DNA of 64,000 nt from positions 744,001 to 808,000 of the forward strand of contig ML991771.1 in NCBI GenBank assembly GCA_010094025.1, given 5' to 3'. Positions 54,485 to 64,000 of this stretch are shown here, piece by piece. The translations under genes were made by a program, and so were the position numbers. Within the stretch, counting starts at the first letter, position 1. The number at the start of each line of letters is the position of its first letter. The stretch is from Viridothelium virens. Its lineage: Eukaryota; Ascomycota; Dothideomycetes; Trypetheliales; Trypetheliaceae. The notes beneath the pieces are model-generated. The model ran no database searches and was not told the DNA's origin. It was given only the letters and a program-made list of their open reading frames with translations.

Positions 54485-55601
54485 CTTGTTTCGTAATCCA
54501 ATCTGAAAGCAGAAAAGGCTTGAATCTAGCTTGAGACAGAAGGAACGAAAAGAAGTTGGAAACCAAAGAGAATGATTTACGTTGCAAAATACCGAATTCT
54601 TACCTTAACTACCCCTCAAGTCCACGTAATTCTCGATGTTCGAGCTGACGTATGCTCTTGCAAAGGGATATGGAAACAGGGTTGGCGTAGTCCTCGAAAG
54701 CTAGGAACACCAGGTATTGAGGAAGAGCACGTTTGCCGATTTATTGGATGAAATTGCTTGGCAGGGGTGGCACAAGCGCTTCCAGCTCTGCCATACTGCA
54801 GAACCTCCTTAGTGTCCTTTTCCCGTCATGCCGGCATGGACATCGAAAAGAAATATCATGAAAAGTATGCCCGGTTTCATTCAAGGGAAGTAGTGGGCGA
54901 ACAGGCCAAGCAGCGACCGTGTGGAAATGTTGTTGCTATCCTGCTGCGCCCGGCTTTTGATACTACCTACTAAGGTACGGTAGGCAACTGTGTATTATTG
55001 GCTCTTGACACTTGAACCCTGGACGTTGCAAACATCTCATCTCATATTGCGCGGTCTAATCGAACAGGACCTGTTGCAGCTTATCTATCTCTCTCCAGTC
55101 TCACTGCAGCTCAGTGCACCAATCGTACTACCACCTCGTTTTCGTAGCCTTCCCTTTTCGGACCGATCAGAGGATAGCTCCGATTCACTTTTGGTGCTGC
55201 TAGTCGGATGTGGAAGTCGAACATTCCGGTTGCTCACGGCAGTCGATAAACATTTTTTTAACGAAAGATCGCTTTTGCTTTCAGAGCATCGTCTTTACCT
55301 TGGTTCTTGGAGACTTTCTACTCTTTTCACACTGTCTCAAGCGTGATATTCAGAGAAGCTGCCGACTTCGACTTTGCCAACATGGTCATAACGTCCTGCA
55401 TTCGGAACCATGTACTTGAGCGACAGCCTGACAGAGTACGATGTATCGGCCCAGCAGGAAGTAAGCGCCTGCCTTGTGGAGCTCCAGCTCAGGGCTTTGT
55501 GGAGCTCTGTAAAGTCCATCTGATCTCAATTAGATTATAGTAAATGCACAAGTTACAAGGGTATATCAAAAGCCCCAACCCCAATGTTTTTCTTCTGGAT
55601 C
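54485..55601. other. intergenic
   Basis: 1.1 kb. No gene recognised. At 55377-55393 a 17-base stretch (GCCAACATGGTCATAAC) is identical to the core of the MITE family; no ends are present. Confidence 0.4.
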
Positions 55602-58600
55602 CTACTGCACTTCCACTCTCTCCACCAACAGCCCGGCACTCCAATCCCTCACTCTATCCCTATCGCACATCTCCAGCACACGTTCCTTCAGTCTCTTCAG
55701 TATTCCCGAGTCTCCGTCTGCCACTACGATCCTCCCGTCCAACCATCCCACAATTCCCACTCGTGTAATTAGCGTCGTTGCTCCTCCCTGCACCTCAGTC
55801 GCTCTCGCTACCACTTTGACCGCTCGCTCCTTCACCTCTCTCGACACGCCAGGCATTGTGTACAGCGCGAGCACGGCCTCGAATACGCTCCTCACTCGAT
55901 AGATCTCTAGATCCGACGGTGTGCGCAGCGCTTCGTAGAGATAGTCTAGCAGCCAGAGAATCTCCGCTTCACGCACATCATCCGAGGAAGTATCGTCCGG
56001 AGAGTGGCGTAAGATGCGATCAAGCCAGTAGGAAGGGAGGCGATTAACATCCCACGTTGGGCCTTTGTTTAGGTACCGGTTGACCTTCGCATAGAGCACA
56101 TGCGTTGGGTCAGCAAGGACTGGGGCAGCGCTGGCGGCAAAAATGGAAGCAGTGCAGGGGAGCGGGCAGGTGTCGAAGTCGGTAGCGGCCGAGGCAGTTT
56201 CTGCGGTTTCGAGAAGGAGCAGATGCAGCAGTTCTCGTTCGGGATGACTGCTCGATAAAAGGAGGGCGGCGAGCTTGCGGATGGATGAGAGAGCCTCGCG
56301 GCGGATGGAGAGGTGCGCTGAGGAGAGGCAGAGAAGGAGTGGGGAAATGAGGTTGGAGTCGACGATCGTCGATATGTCTTTGTGCTGCCAGCGTGAGAGC
56401 TCGGGGTGAGCTTCGGGCTCCAGGGGTGGAGCATGCGCTGCCAGAGACTGGCTACCGTTAGTGGGTTCATCTTTAGTCATGCGAGATTTTGAATTTGCGC
56501 CATCGGATGCATCTTGTACAGCTTCTTGCCTCTGCTCTCGGTACTTGAAGGTATCTTTCAGACCAGTGCCATCCAATTGTGACCGGTCAAGCCCAGAGTT
56601 GTCTGCTGTTTCGTCAAACTTGCGTCGAAGAATTGGCAGTAAACTAGCGTCCTCGCCTATGCCTTCTGCTAATGCTAAAAAGGCATCGATGATGCGTCCG
56701 ATTTCGTATACTTCATTAGGCCGGTTTTTGGGTGCAAAAGCCCATTGCTCAAGTACTGTGATGAGTATCATGCTCAAAGGCGCACTGACTTCGGTTACTT
56801 TCCTGCTTTCCTGTACAAGCACATCCAAGTCGTCTAGGTATTTCAGAGACCTTCGTGTAAACCGCTGAATGCAATCGTCGAAGAAGTCCAAGACAGTATC
56901 AGGAACGCCTTGTCCGTCGGGCCTACGCAATGTGTGAATCAGAATATCCAGTGGTTGTGTTGATGTTTCAGTCTGGATTATTCCGTACTCTCTCACAATG
57001 GAAAGTAAAAGCTCTCGTATCGCGCCCGTCGAGCTCTCGTGTGGACTCTGGATGACTAGTTTCAGAAGAGTCATGAAAGGAGAAAAGCGGAGGATCTGCG
57101 GCTTGTTGAACCACTTCATATCAGGGGCTGTGCGTGCAATGACGACAAGGTGAGACAGCTCAAGTAAATATATTTGTCGTGTCTCGATGTCCAGATCATG
57201 ATGGTCAAGATTTTGCAGCGTTTCGGCTAATGTAGAGGAAATATCGAGCTTCTCATCAAGCGCGACTGACGGCGTGACTTGGAAGCATAATGCTAGCAAC
57301 CGTGTCATTGCCTCTCGACGCATGACACTGGACTTAGGAATCTGCTGGAATACCGTGATGATGTCCCTTATTGATGGACATCGATCGAAGAATCCTTCAA
57401 CAAGTCGGGTCATAGCCTGGTCCCATAGGTCCCCACGTTCTCGTGCCGCGTCTCTAAACATTCTCAGGACATGATCAAGTTTTTCGAATGCGATAGTAAG
57501 AATGCGGATGGTGAAGAAGGTCATCAGTTCAGACTTCGAGTTCAAGCATTTCGTGAGTGCTCGTTGTGACAGTGGCTGAGGGAGGAGGCTTTCAAGAGTG
57601 ATCGAGAGAGGTGGCGGGACCGAGTGATAGGTTGATCTCCTCCCAAACATTCGAGGAATAGGAAGCTGAAGTGTAGAAAAAAGAACAGAAGCAAAGCCAA
57701 TCCAAGTGGCGGTCAGCTTAGGGTCAAATTGAAAACTCCTTTTCTTGAAATAGTAGTCAGCAACGAGCTCGGGAGCTGCGTTGAAGATTGTCATGAGTAG
57801 TTCTCTCTCGAGATTGTTGGAATATGGCCGCAACCCTTGGATAAATGATGCCAAGACTACATTCCGCACTGGGACCTCCTTGCGAAAGTTGTTGTACCAA
57901 TCGATCGAATCTAGGCCAAGGTCAATGGCAACGTCGTCCTGTTGCTCGTCTCTTGGGGTCGGGGAAAACATTAGTTGAGTACTTTGAGGATGATTTCTAT
58001 CGACTTCGGTTGAGCCTAACGAGAGCCTGATATCCTGGTTTATCTCTCGTTCTGTACCAGGTGGATACCACCCCGATGTTGTAAGGAACACTCCGAGGTC
58101 GGGTTTGGTACATACCAGCAACAGAAGTTCGTGGGCTATCTTGTGGATCGAGCTTCTATCGGCTTTGGAATTTTCATCAGATCGGTAAAGGCTCGCAATA
58201 TCAGAAAGTGTGCGATCGGTCATGACTTGGCTCTTCGTCTGTCGCGGAATCGACTCATCTAGTAGGATGTTGTTCCTCACAATAGCAAGTATTTCGTTCG
58301 CGACGTGATGAGGATCCTCTCGGATATGAGTGAATAGAGCTCTCACGATGTTTCCATTTCGAAGGATGTCCATTTTGGGCCCTTCCTCTTGGTACTTAAG
58401 GTGTGCCAGCAGGTATCGAACCGACGTTGACCGTACAGTTTGTATTCTTTTGGACTCGTCCGCGCTATCTTCGGCCTTGGTCTTGTTTAGATGGAGGTTA
58501 CGACCCATGATCTTGGTATCGAAGGTGAAGTCTCTTTTGGCATACACCTGTCGAGCCAAGGCGCCGGCGTCAAACGACACAACTTCGGTGAGCAACCTTA

Positions 58601-59179
58601 GACACGGCGAGATAATGAACTCCTTATGGGTAGGAGCAGAGAGGCCTCGTGATAGTAATTTTACCTGATTGAAGTTAAGGACCATCCGGCCTAGCAAGAA
58701 TCCATAATCCCGAAAGTCTAGAAGGCCGCCGATGACTTTGAACAAAAGGGCTAAGACGGCCGTGACCGAAGAAAACAAGTGGTCATTATGAACCTGGCTC
58801 GCGAAACTCCAGGCCTGCTCGAGATCCCGGAGGTAGACATGGTCTTCATGTCTCGGCTTCTGAGAGTTCAAGTATTCCTTAAGAATAATAAGACGCTCTT
58901 TCTTGAGAGCCTCCTCTTCGCCATAGAGGATCGAATCTAGAAAAGTTTTGAAAGATCGAATATCTGCAGCTCAATTAGACAAAATGAGGCTGTCGAGAGA
59001 TATAGTAATATACTGTTTCTCAACTCATCAAGGTTATCTTGAGAGAATATCAGAAGCTGCTGCAAATGGCGAGCCGATGTGATTTCTTCGGGCTGTGCTA
59101 GACCCTTGACAATCTTTGCTCGTTTTTCCTTGCGCCGCCCTTCACCATCAGCCTCCTCGTTCGCCCTCTTTTTGCTCAT
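55602..59179 (-). CDS. URB1: nucleolar pre-ribosomal-associated protein 1 (Urb1/Npa1)
   Basis: Large helical-repeat scaffold for early 60S ribosome assembly in the nucleolus. Two exons (59179-59014 and 58963-55602; 50-bp intron) give 1175 aa. The basic N-terminus KKRANEEADGEGRRKEKRAK is followed by SARHLQQLLIFSQDNLDELRNN; the intron junction restores IRSFKTFLDSILYGEEEAL, the conserved start of the Npa1 domain. Later blocks such as GGLLDFRDYGFLLGRMVLNF and SVRYLLAHLKYQEEG are typical. The C-terminal part has the URB1 C-terminal domain around SPLLLCLSSAHLSIRREALSS. A composition flip lies near 55.95 kb in the 3' part. Confidence 0.92.
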
Positions 59180-59683
59180 AGTAGCATCAGCACCATGGCT
59201 AGACTCGCATAGGTCAAATCATCAGTCCAGTGATGCTGATATTCGGAAATTGCGCTGAGTAGGTTAGGTAAGTATTTTTGCCTGCTTTTGGCAATCAAAT
59301 AATTGGTCCGGCACAGGCGGCAGAAAAGTTTCACCGCCTTTACGATAATTGTACTCTTCTCAGATAATTTGCTCCCACGACTTCGTACTTTACCTTACTA
59401 CGTCGAAAGGCTGGAAGAAGGCTCGGAGTTTCATTTGCCTTTGTTTCCCTTCACAAGCGGCTCGAAGCCACTGAGATGTGAAGAAAGATCGCTCATGTCT
59501 GCAGACTTAGACGCCGTAGTACGATATTCGCTCAAGGGTACAGTAATAGAGACGACTCAGGATTTCACACTCCTCTTTATATTCATTGGTTTGTCTTTGC
59601 AACAAGATTGCACGCACTAAGGCTGTCTACTTCTAAGTCTATCCACCCGCTTGGTCAATAGCTGATAGATTCGATCGATTCGC
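59180..59683. other. intergenic
   Basis: 504 bp between URB1 (promoter side) and the dehydrogenase 3' end. Nothing recognised; a 105-codon plus-strand frame (59303-59620) matches nothing. Confidence 0.4.
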
Positions 59684-60534
59684 CTATGAATTCATGGTAG
59701 ACACGCCATATTGCTCGAAGACTGGACGAAAAGCATCCCACCAAATTCCTGCTCGAGTGGCTGCAGTGCCCACCCCGACTTCCTTCTTCGGCTTCCCGTC
59801 CGACCGATCCTGCAGACCCTTGTACGCCTCCTCAGTGAATTCGTCCAACGGCATGGCCTTCAGCTTCCCGCCTGTGCGCTCCATCAATTGCGCTCTGAAG
59901 TTCTTGTCGAAATCTGTATCGACGTATGGTGGGATAAGCTCGGTGACTGTAATCGGCGTATCGGCGAGCTGCCCGCGAAGAGTGCAGGCAAAATAGTGAA
60001 CTGCCGCCTTGGCCGGGCAGTAAACTGGATAGATGGGAAAGGGCACGAAGGCTAGGCCAGATGATACAAGAACGATTTGCGCGGGTTGGTCCCTTGAAAT
60101 GAGAAATGGGACAATGAGACGCGAGGCGATCATAGGGAAAGTGACATTCGTGGCAATTTCGCTGGCAATATGTGTGTCGCTGGAGGATGAAATATCCTTG
60201 AAGTCGAAGACGGATCCACTACCTGCCATGAGAATGATCTGATCAATGTCAGAGAAACGTCTAGTGACCTCCGCCACCTTCTTCGGAAACGCTTTCAAAT
60301 CTTCGACGTCTATCTGTGGGCCGTTAGTGTCGTCCATATAGAAGCTCGACCCGCTAGCAACCATGCCTGAATGGTCTCAACACCTGGCATTTCCTTTTGC
60401 AAGGCTTGAAGACGCTCCTGTCGTCGACCAGAGATCATAATTTTCTTTCCATCTTGATAGCAACGGCGAGCCAGAGCCTCGCCCAATCCCGAGGTGGCGC
60501 CAAGGATAAAGACATTGTCGAAAGTGGTAGACAT
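59684..60534 (-). CDS. short-chain dehydrogenase/reductase
   Basis: NAD(P)-dependent oxidoreductase of the SDR family, 265 aa. Exons 60534-60367 and 60313-59684. The cofactor motif ILGATSGLG (10-18), the MAG-type NNAG position (ILMAGSGS), SSGLAF with the catalytic Ser, and YPVYCPAKAAVHYF with the Tyr-x3-Lys pair are all present. The intron is unusual: continuity of VETIQ-IDVEDLKAF requires a GC..AG intron (CAG|GCATGG ... CCACAG|ATAG, 53 bp), since the only nearby GT donor creates a stop. Substrate unknown; single-domain soluble protein. Confidence 0.88.
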
Positions 60535-62809
60535 CAGTGGCCTTCAGATTGATCGAAAGTGTACCCGAAAAAATTATTGCTTGGACTCAGGCAAGATTAT
60601 GGCGGTTCTATGGCTGTGAGAAAAAGTGGCTGGTCAAGGACGCCCAAATCCATGAAAGAGAGCAGACGCTTATATACCTTAGGATTGCACAGTACAAGGT
60701 GAACGGGTGAACGGATATATAAGTGTTAGTATGTCCGAGAGGCAATGTAACATCAGGCCACCGGTATTGATCTGACAAATTCTCAACGAAGTGCATTGCA
60801 GCGGTACTTTGTCAATTGCGAGCTTGTGATATGTACATCTGGTGGACTTTACAATTCGTCGACATTCTGGTCAATCCTTACCAGTTCAGATTATGGATAG
60901 GCACCTTGTCCTCTGCCTCTACCTTTATATTATTTTGTGCCTTGAGGAAGGCCAGAGTTTGGTGTTGTCCAAGCTTGATGCTCCGGAGATACACTAGCCA
61001 TTGCTCCGGTAGGACCTATCACGTCTCAGATAGCAGCTGGATTTATGCACAGAAACTGTACGTGTGGGTTTCGAGCATTTGGCAGACGATGACATGAATC
61101 CTTGACCTAGTCAACATTTCATTGAACTATACGAGGGATTGATCAATGAGCCAGGTATCGGTCAAGTCGTCTATGCCGGCCGCTGCAGAATTGGATAAAA
61201 AATTGGAGCCTCGGGTTAGCTGAATTTGGCACAAACGAATCCATCGACTCAAGGAGAAGAAAGGACGGCTTGGCCGAATTGCGGAGAGAGAAGTGCAAGA
61301 TCAAATACTTTCCACGTGACCCTGTTTGGAAATATTCGTTCCGCATGAATGACATTAAGTCGGGCTACAGGACTGGAAGACTACCAATGTACATGCGAGA
61401 GTTTTTGGGGAGAAGTTGACCACGAAACAAGAGTTTTTTGTCTGCAAAATTTGATAATCCAGCGGCGACCTTCCAGATGTTATTCTTGCCACCTCGGAAA
61501 TGACGGATAGGCGTCGATTAGAACCCCTATTGCTATATTCTTTGAAGAGAGAACTCGGTTCCTAGAGTCTCTGGCATTCTCAAGTCGCATGTTCTACTAA
61601 CGAGCTATATGGGCGTCAGCGTTGCTATTCAGTGAGAGAATATTGAGAAGATGAGGTAAGTGAAGCCCCATGGAGGCAAATAGTGAAATATTTAAACCAT
61701 GGTTCCATCTTATGCGACTCGTATCTATAGCAAGAGCACATTGCTTCTACATTGCACAATAACGCGTTCGTATTTTGCTTCTACCTTGAAGGACTGAAGC
61801 ATGCACGAACGGGTTCTCACCACTTCATATCCGGGAAGAGCTCCCGGCTTATATGATGTAGAAAGTGGCTTTCATCATTGGGACATTATTTGAGTGGCTT
61901 GTTTTGTCATTGGAAAAGAAATGAGAAATTCGCATGGCTATTCCTTATGCCCTAGGGGTTTCCTAATGTGTCTAATTCAGACATGAGACTTCGAAACGAT
62001 ATATGCAGCTGTGTAGTATCGTACGTCGTTCAGCTCCGAATCTACTGACCGTCCAGTTGTACGGCTCACAGGGTTCACGGGATACAGTTTGAGGGGTAAA
62101 ACGGGTTGACAGTAAGGTACACTTCGACAGTTTGACATGGGAAGAATCTACAGGTCCGATGCCACGGCTGGGCACAAGGTACTGAGTCCGACGGGTCTGG
62201 TGGCTAACCATCGGCGATCGGCAGTTAGCAGACATGAATGCCACCAGAAGCCTGCATAACGGCCACTCTCTCCACCGACCTCATCAGGTTATTCGAAAAC
62301 CTTCAATGGTTCTTTACTCAGATCCAGAAGTGGTGATTCTCGAGTTTGTATGAATATTGTCACACAGACAGGGACGCAGAGGCATGTGAATGTCCGATGG
62401 CTCTTCCGAAGTCTAGTATAAGATGCTCGCCATGGCTTTCAAAAGTCTTAGTACGCTTCTCGATAACCACGGTATCCTCACAGCCAAAATCTTCTCGGCT
62501 CGGAACTTCGTCTATGGAGAGGTGCATCATCGTCGTCATGCACGGGAGCTAAATTGTAAACTGTGAGACTGGACCAAAGTCTACCTTCTAAGTTAAACGA
62601 TCACTCGGTCCATACCAGTCACGACCAAACTACGGACCGGCCCCACGAGGCTCAAACTACCCAATCCGTGCTTGGCGTAGCCAGTCTCTGAGAGCATCAG
62701 TCGAAACAAAACAGGGTCTGGCGCATCTTCTCATTTTCTCTTTGTCGTAGCTCTGTTCGTATCTAGTTTCGTTCTCTATTTCCTCTCTACTTTCTGAAGG
62801 AATTGTGAC
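60535..62809. other. intergenic
   Basis: 2.3 kb without recognised genes. A tRNA-like stretch near 61,560-61,620 was examined and rejected. The last 150 bp are pyrimidine-rich, as expected for a leader before 62810. Confidence 0.45.
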
Positions 62810-64000
62810 ATGGCTGCACCTCAGGTATGCTCCTTTCTCAGTCTTTAGTCAGATTGTAGATGTTTGCGTGCTGACTATTTGTGAACGTAGGGGCCAGCAG
62901 GAGGTGCAGGAGGAGCAGGAGGAATGCCTCCCATGAGTGCTCCATATCCACCTCAGACACAGAGTTTGGGGGGAGTACCCAGTGTTATCCCTGATGTTCC
63001 CATCACTACAGTGTTCCTTGTTCTCTTCATTCTCGGTGGTGCTGTTCACATGAAGATCTTCAGGGAAAATATGAAAGATGGCAAGAAATTCATCATGTCT
63101 GGAATGACTTTCGGTATGCCCTTGACTTGTCGACCGCCATTCAAATTGCATATCTACTACTTACTCGAATACACTTCTTGTCCACAACGCTCAACTGACC
63201 ACCTTCAGGCTTCTGCGTGGCGCGGCTCATAACGTGTATCCTTCGCATCGCCTGGTCGACGCGTCCTCATAACGTCAGTCTCGGCATCGCCGCTCAAGTT
63301 TTCGTCTACGCCGGCATTGTCCTTCTCTTCGCCATCAATCTTATCTTCGCCGAGCGCTGCACCCGCGCTCAGCATCCACGCATTGGCTGGTCCCGGCCTT
63401 TCACGCTCTTCTTCGCCTTCCTCTACTTCGGCATCGTTGTCACAATCATCATGCTCATTACGGTATTGGTCCAATCCTTCTTCACCCTCTCTGTCCACAC
63501 CCACAACATCGATCGCGACATTCAGCTCTACGGCGGAACCTTCTACGCTGTCATTGCCTTCATGCCGCTCTTGCTCATTGCCCTGGGTCTGCTCATCCCG
63601 CGGCACAGCTACATTGAGAAATTCGGTATCGGACGCTTCCGCACCAAGGAGGAGATCCTCGCACTGGCATCTGCACTCCTCACCTTAGGGGCGGCATTCC
63701 GCGCCGGCACCAACTATCTTGATCCCGTGCCTTTGCGCGCCCCAACACCATGGTATTTCTCTAAGGCGGCATTCTACTGCTTTAATTTTGTCATCGAGAT
63801 TCTGGTTGTCGCTCTATATGCGGCGGGACGCATCGACAGGCGCTTCATTATTCCGGATGGGGCACATGGACGCGGATCTTACAATCCGGAGCACGAGAAG
63901 CGGATGAGTCGCATGTCACAGGGTGCTAGGGATTGGCAATCTTCGTATCTTGACGATTTGAGGAGGCAATGGCCACGAGCATACATGGCGCAGCAGGATG
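62810..64000 (+). CDS. DUF3112 family membrane protein (5' part, runs off the window)
   Basis: Exons 62810-62824, 62891-63113 and 63209 to beyond 64000, with introns of 66 and 95 bp; the first exon codes only five residues (MAAPQ). The protein is a fungal multi-span membrane protein of DUF3112, function unknown. Hydrophobic segments include ITTVFLVLFILGGAVHM, a helix after the second junction (GFCVARLITCILRIAW), QVFVYAGIVLLFAINLIF, FFAFLYFGIVVTIIMLIT and AVIAFMPLLLIALGLLIPR. Family motifs are RPHNVSLGIAAQ and DRDIQLYGGTFYAV. No stop codon is reached before the window ends. Confidence 0.88.

Noticed and set aside
61545-61625. tRNA-like A-box (TAGCTCGTTAGTAG on the minus strand)
   Set aside because: D-stem has a mismatch, no matching acceptor stem, and no good TpsiC arm in range.

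Overview
The window is nuclear DNA from a filamentous ascomycete (Pezizomycotina). The evidence is short introns of about 48-95 bp with GT..AG ends and CTRAY-like branch sites, compact genes on both strands, and families typical of this group: a HET-S-type HeLo protein, an AA9 lytic polysaccharide monooxygenase (LPMO), DUF3112, a CYP504 P450 and an F-box protein. I cannot place it to class with confidence; Leotiomycetes is a guess. I found no tRNA, rRNA or CRISPR.

Layout. 0-8 kb is housekeeping: RIO2 kinase (18S rRNA maturation), a cyclopropane-fatty-acid synthase-like methyltransferase, RNase H2 subunit C, a DUF4385 protein and the NuA4 acetyltransferase ESA1. 8-21.4 kb holds a ThrE/Prm10-type transporter, a CYP504-like P450, a metallophosphoesterase, a type II membrane glycosyltransferase-like protein and the exonuclease REX4. 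22-40 kb is the accessory part. It has five copies of a palindromic TA-flanked MITE, a HET-S-like HeLo protein with two amyloid repeats, a divergent neighbour whose N-terminus carries a matching amyloid-like motif, a decaying STAND/ankyrin-like gene, and relics. Embedded in it are a large disordered conserved protein and the divergent pair ATP17 / NDUFS4. 40-50 kb holds an AIM9-like phosphotransferase gene with one premature stop, an F-box protein, an AA9-CBM18 LPMO and a DHA1 MFS transporter. 51-64 kb holds a secreted hydrolase-like protein, a leaderless RNase T1-type protein, URB1, a short-chain dehydrogenase and the 5' part of a DUF3112 membrane protein.

How genes may work together. The most interesting unit is 22.9-25.2 kb. 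A HeLo pore-former with C-terminal HET-s-type repeats sits head to head with a gene whose first 30 residues contain the same motif, followed not by an NLR but by a small DUF6590-like domain. In Podospora the equivalent pair is het-S/NWD2. Here the partner would be a non-NLR, which I read as a candidate new receptor/adaptor type for amyloid-controlled cell death. Other links are ordinary: ATP17 and NDUFS4 (complex V and complex I) share a 261-bp intergenic region; RIO2, URB1 and REX4 all serve ribosome biogenesis but are not adjacent.

A second window-wide signal is base composition. At six places within genes the top strand flips over a few hundred bases from strongly C-rich to strongly G-rich. 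I saw no strong flip the other way inside a gene. The pattern is symmetric under reverse complement, so it does not depend on gene direction.
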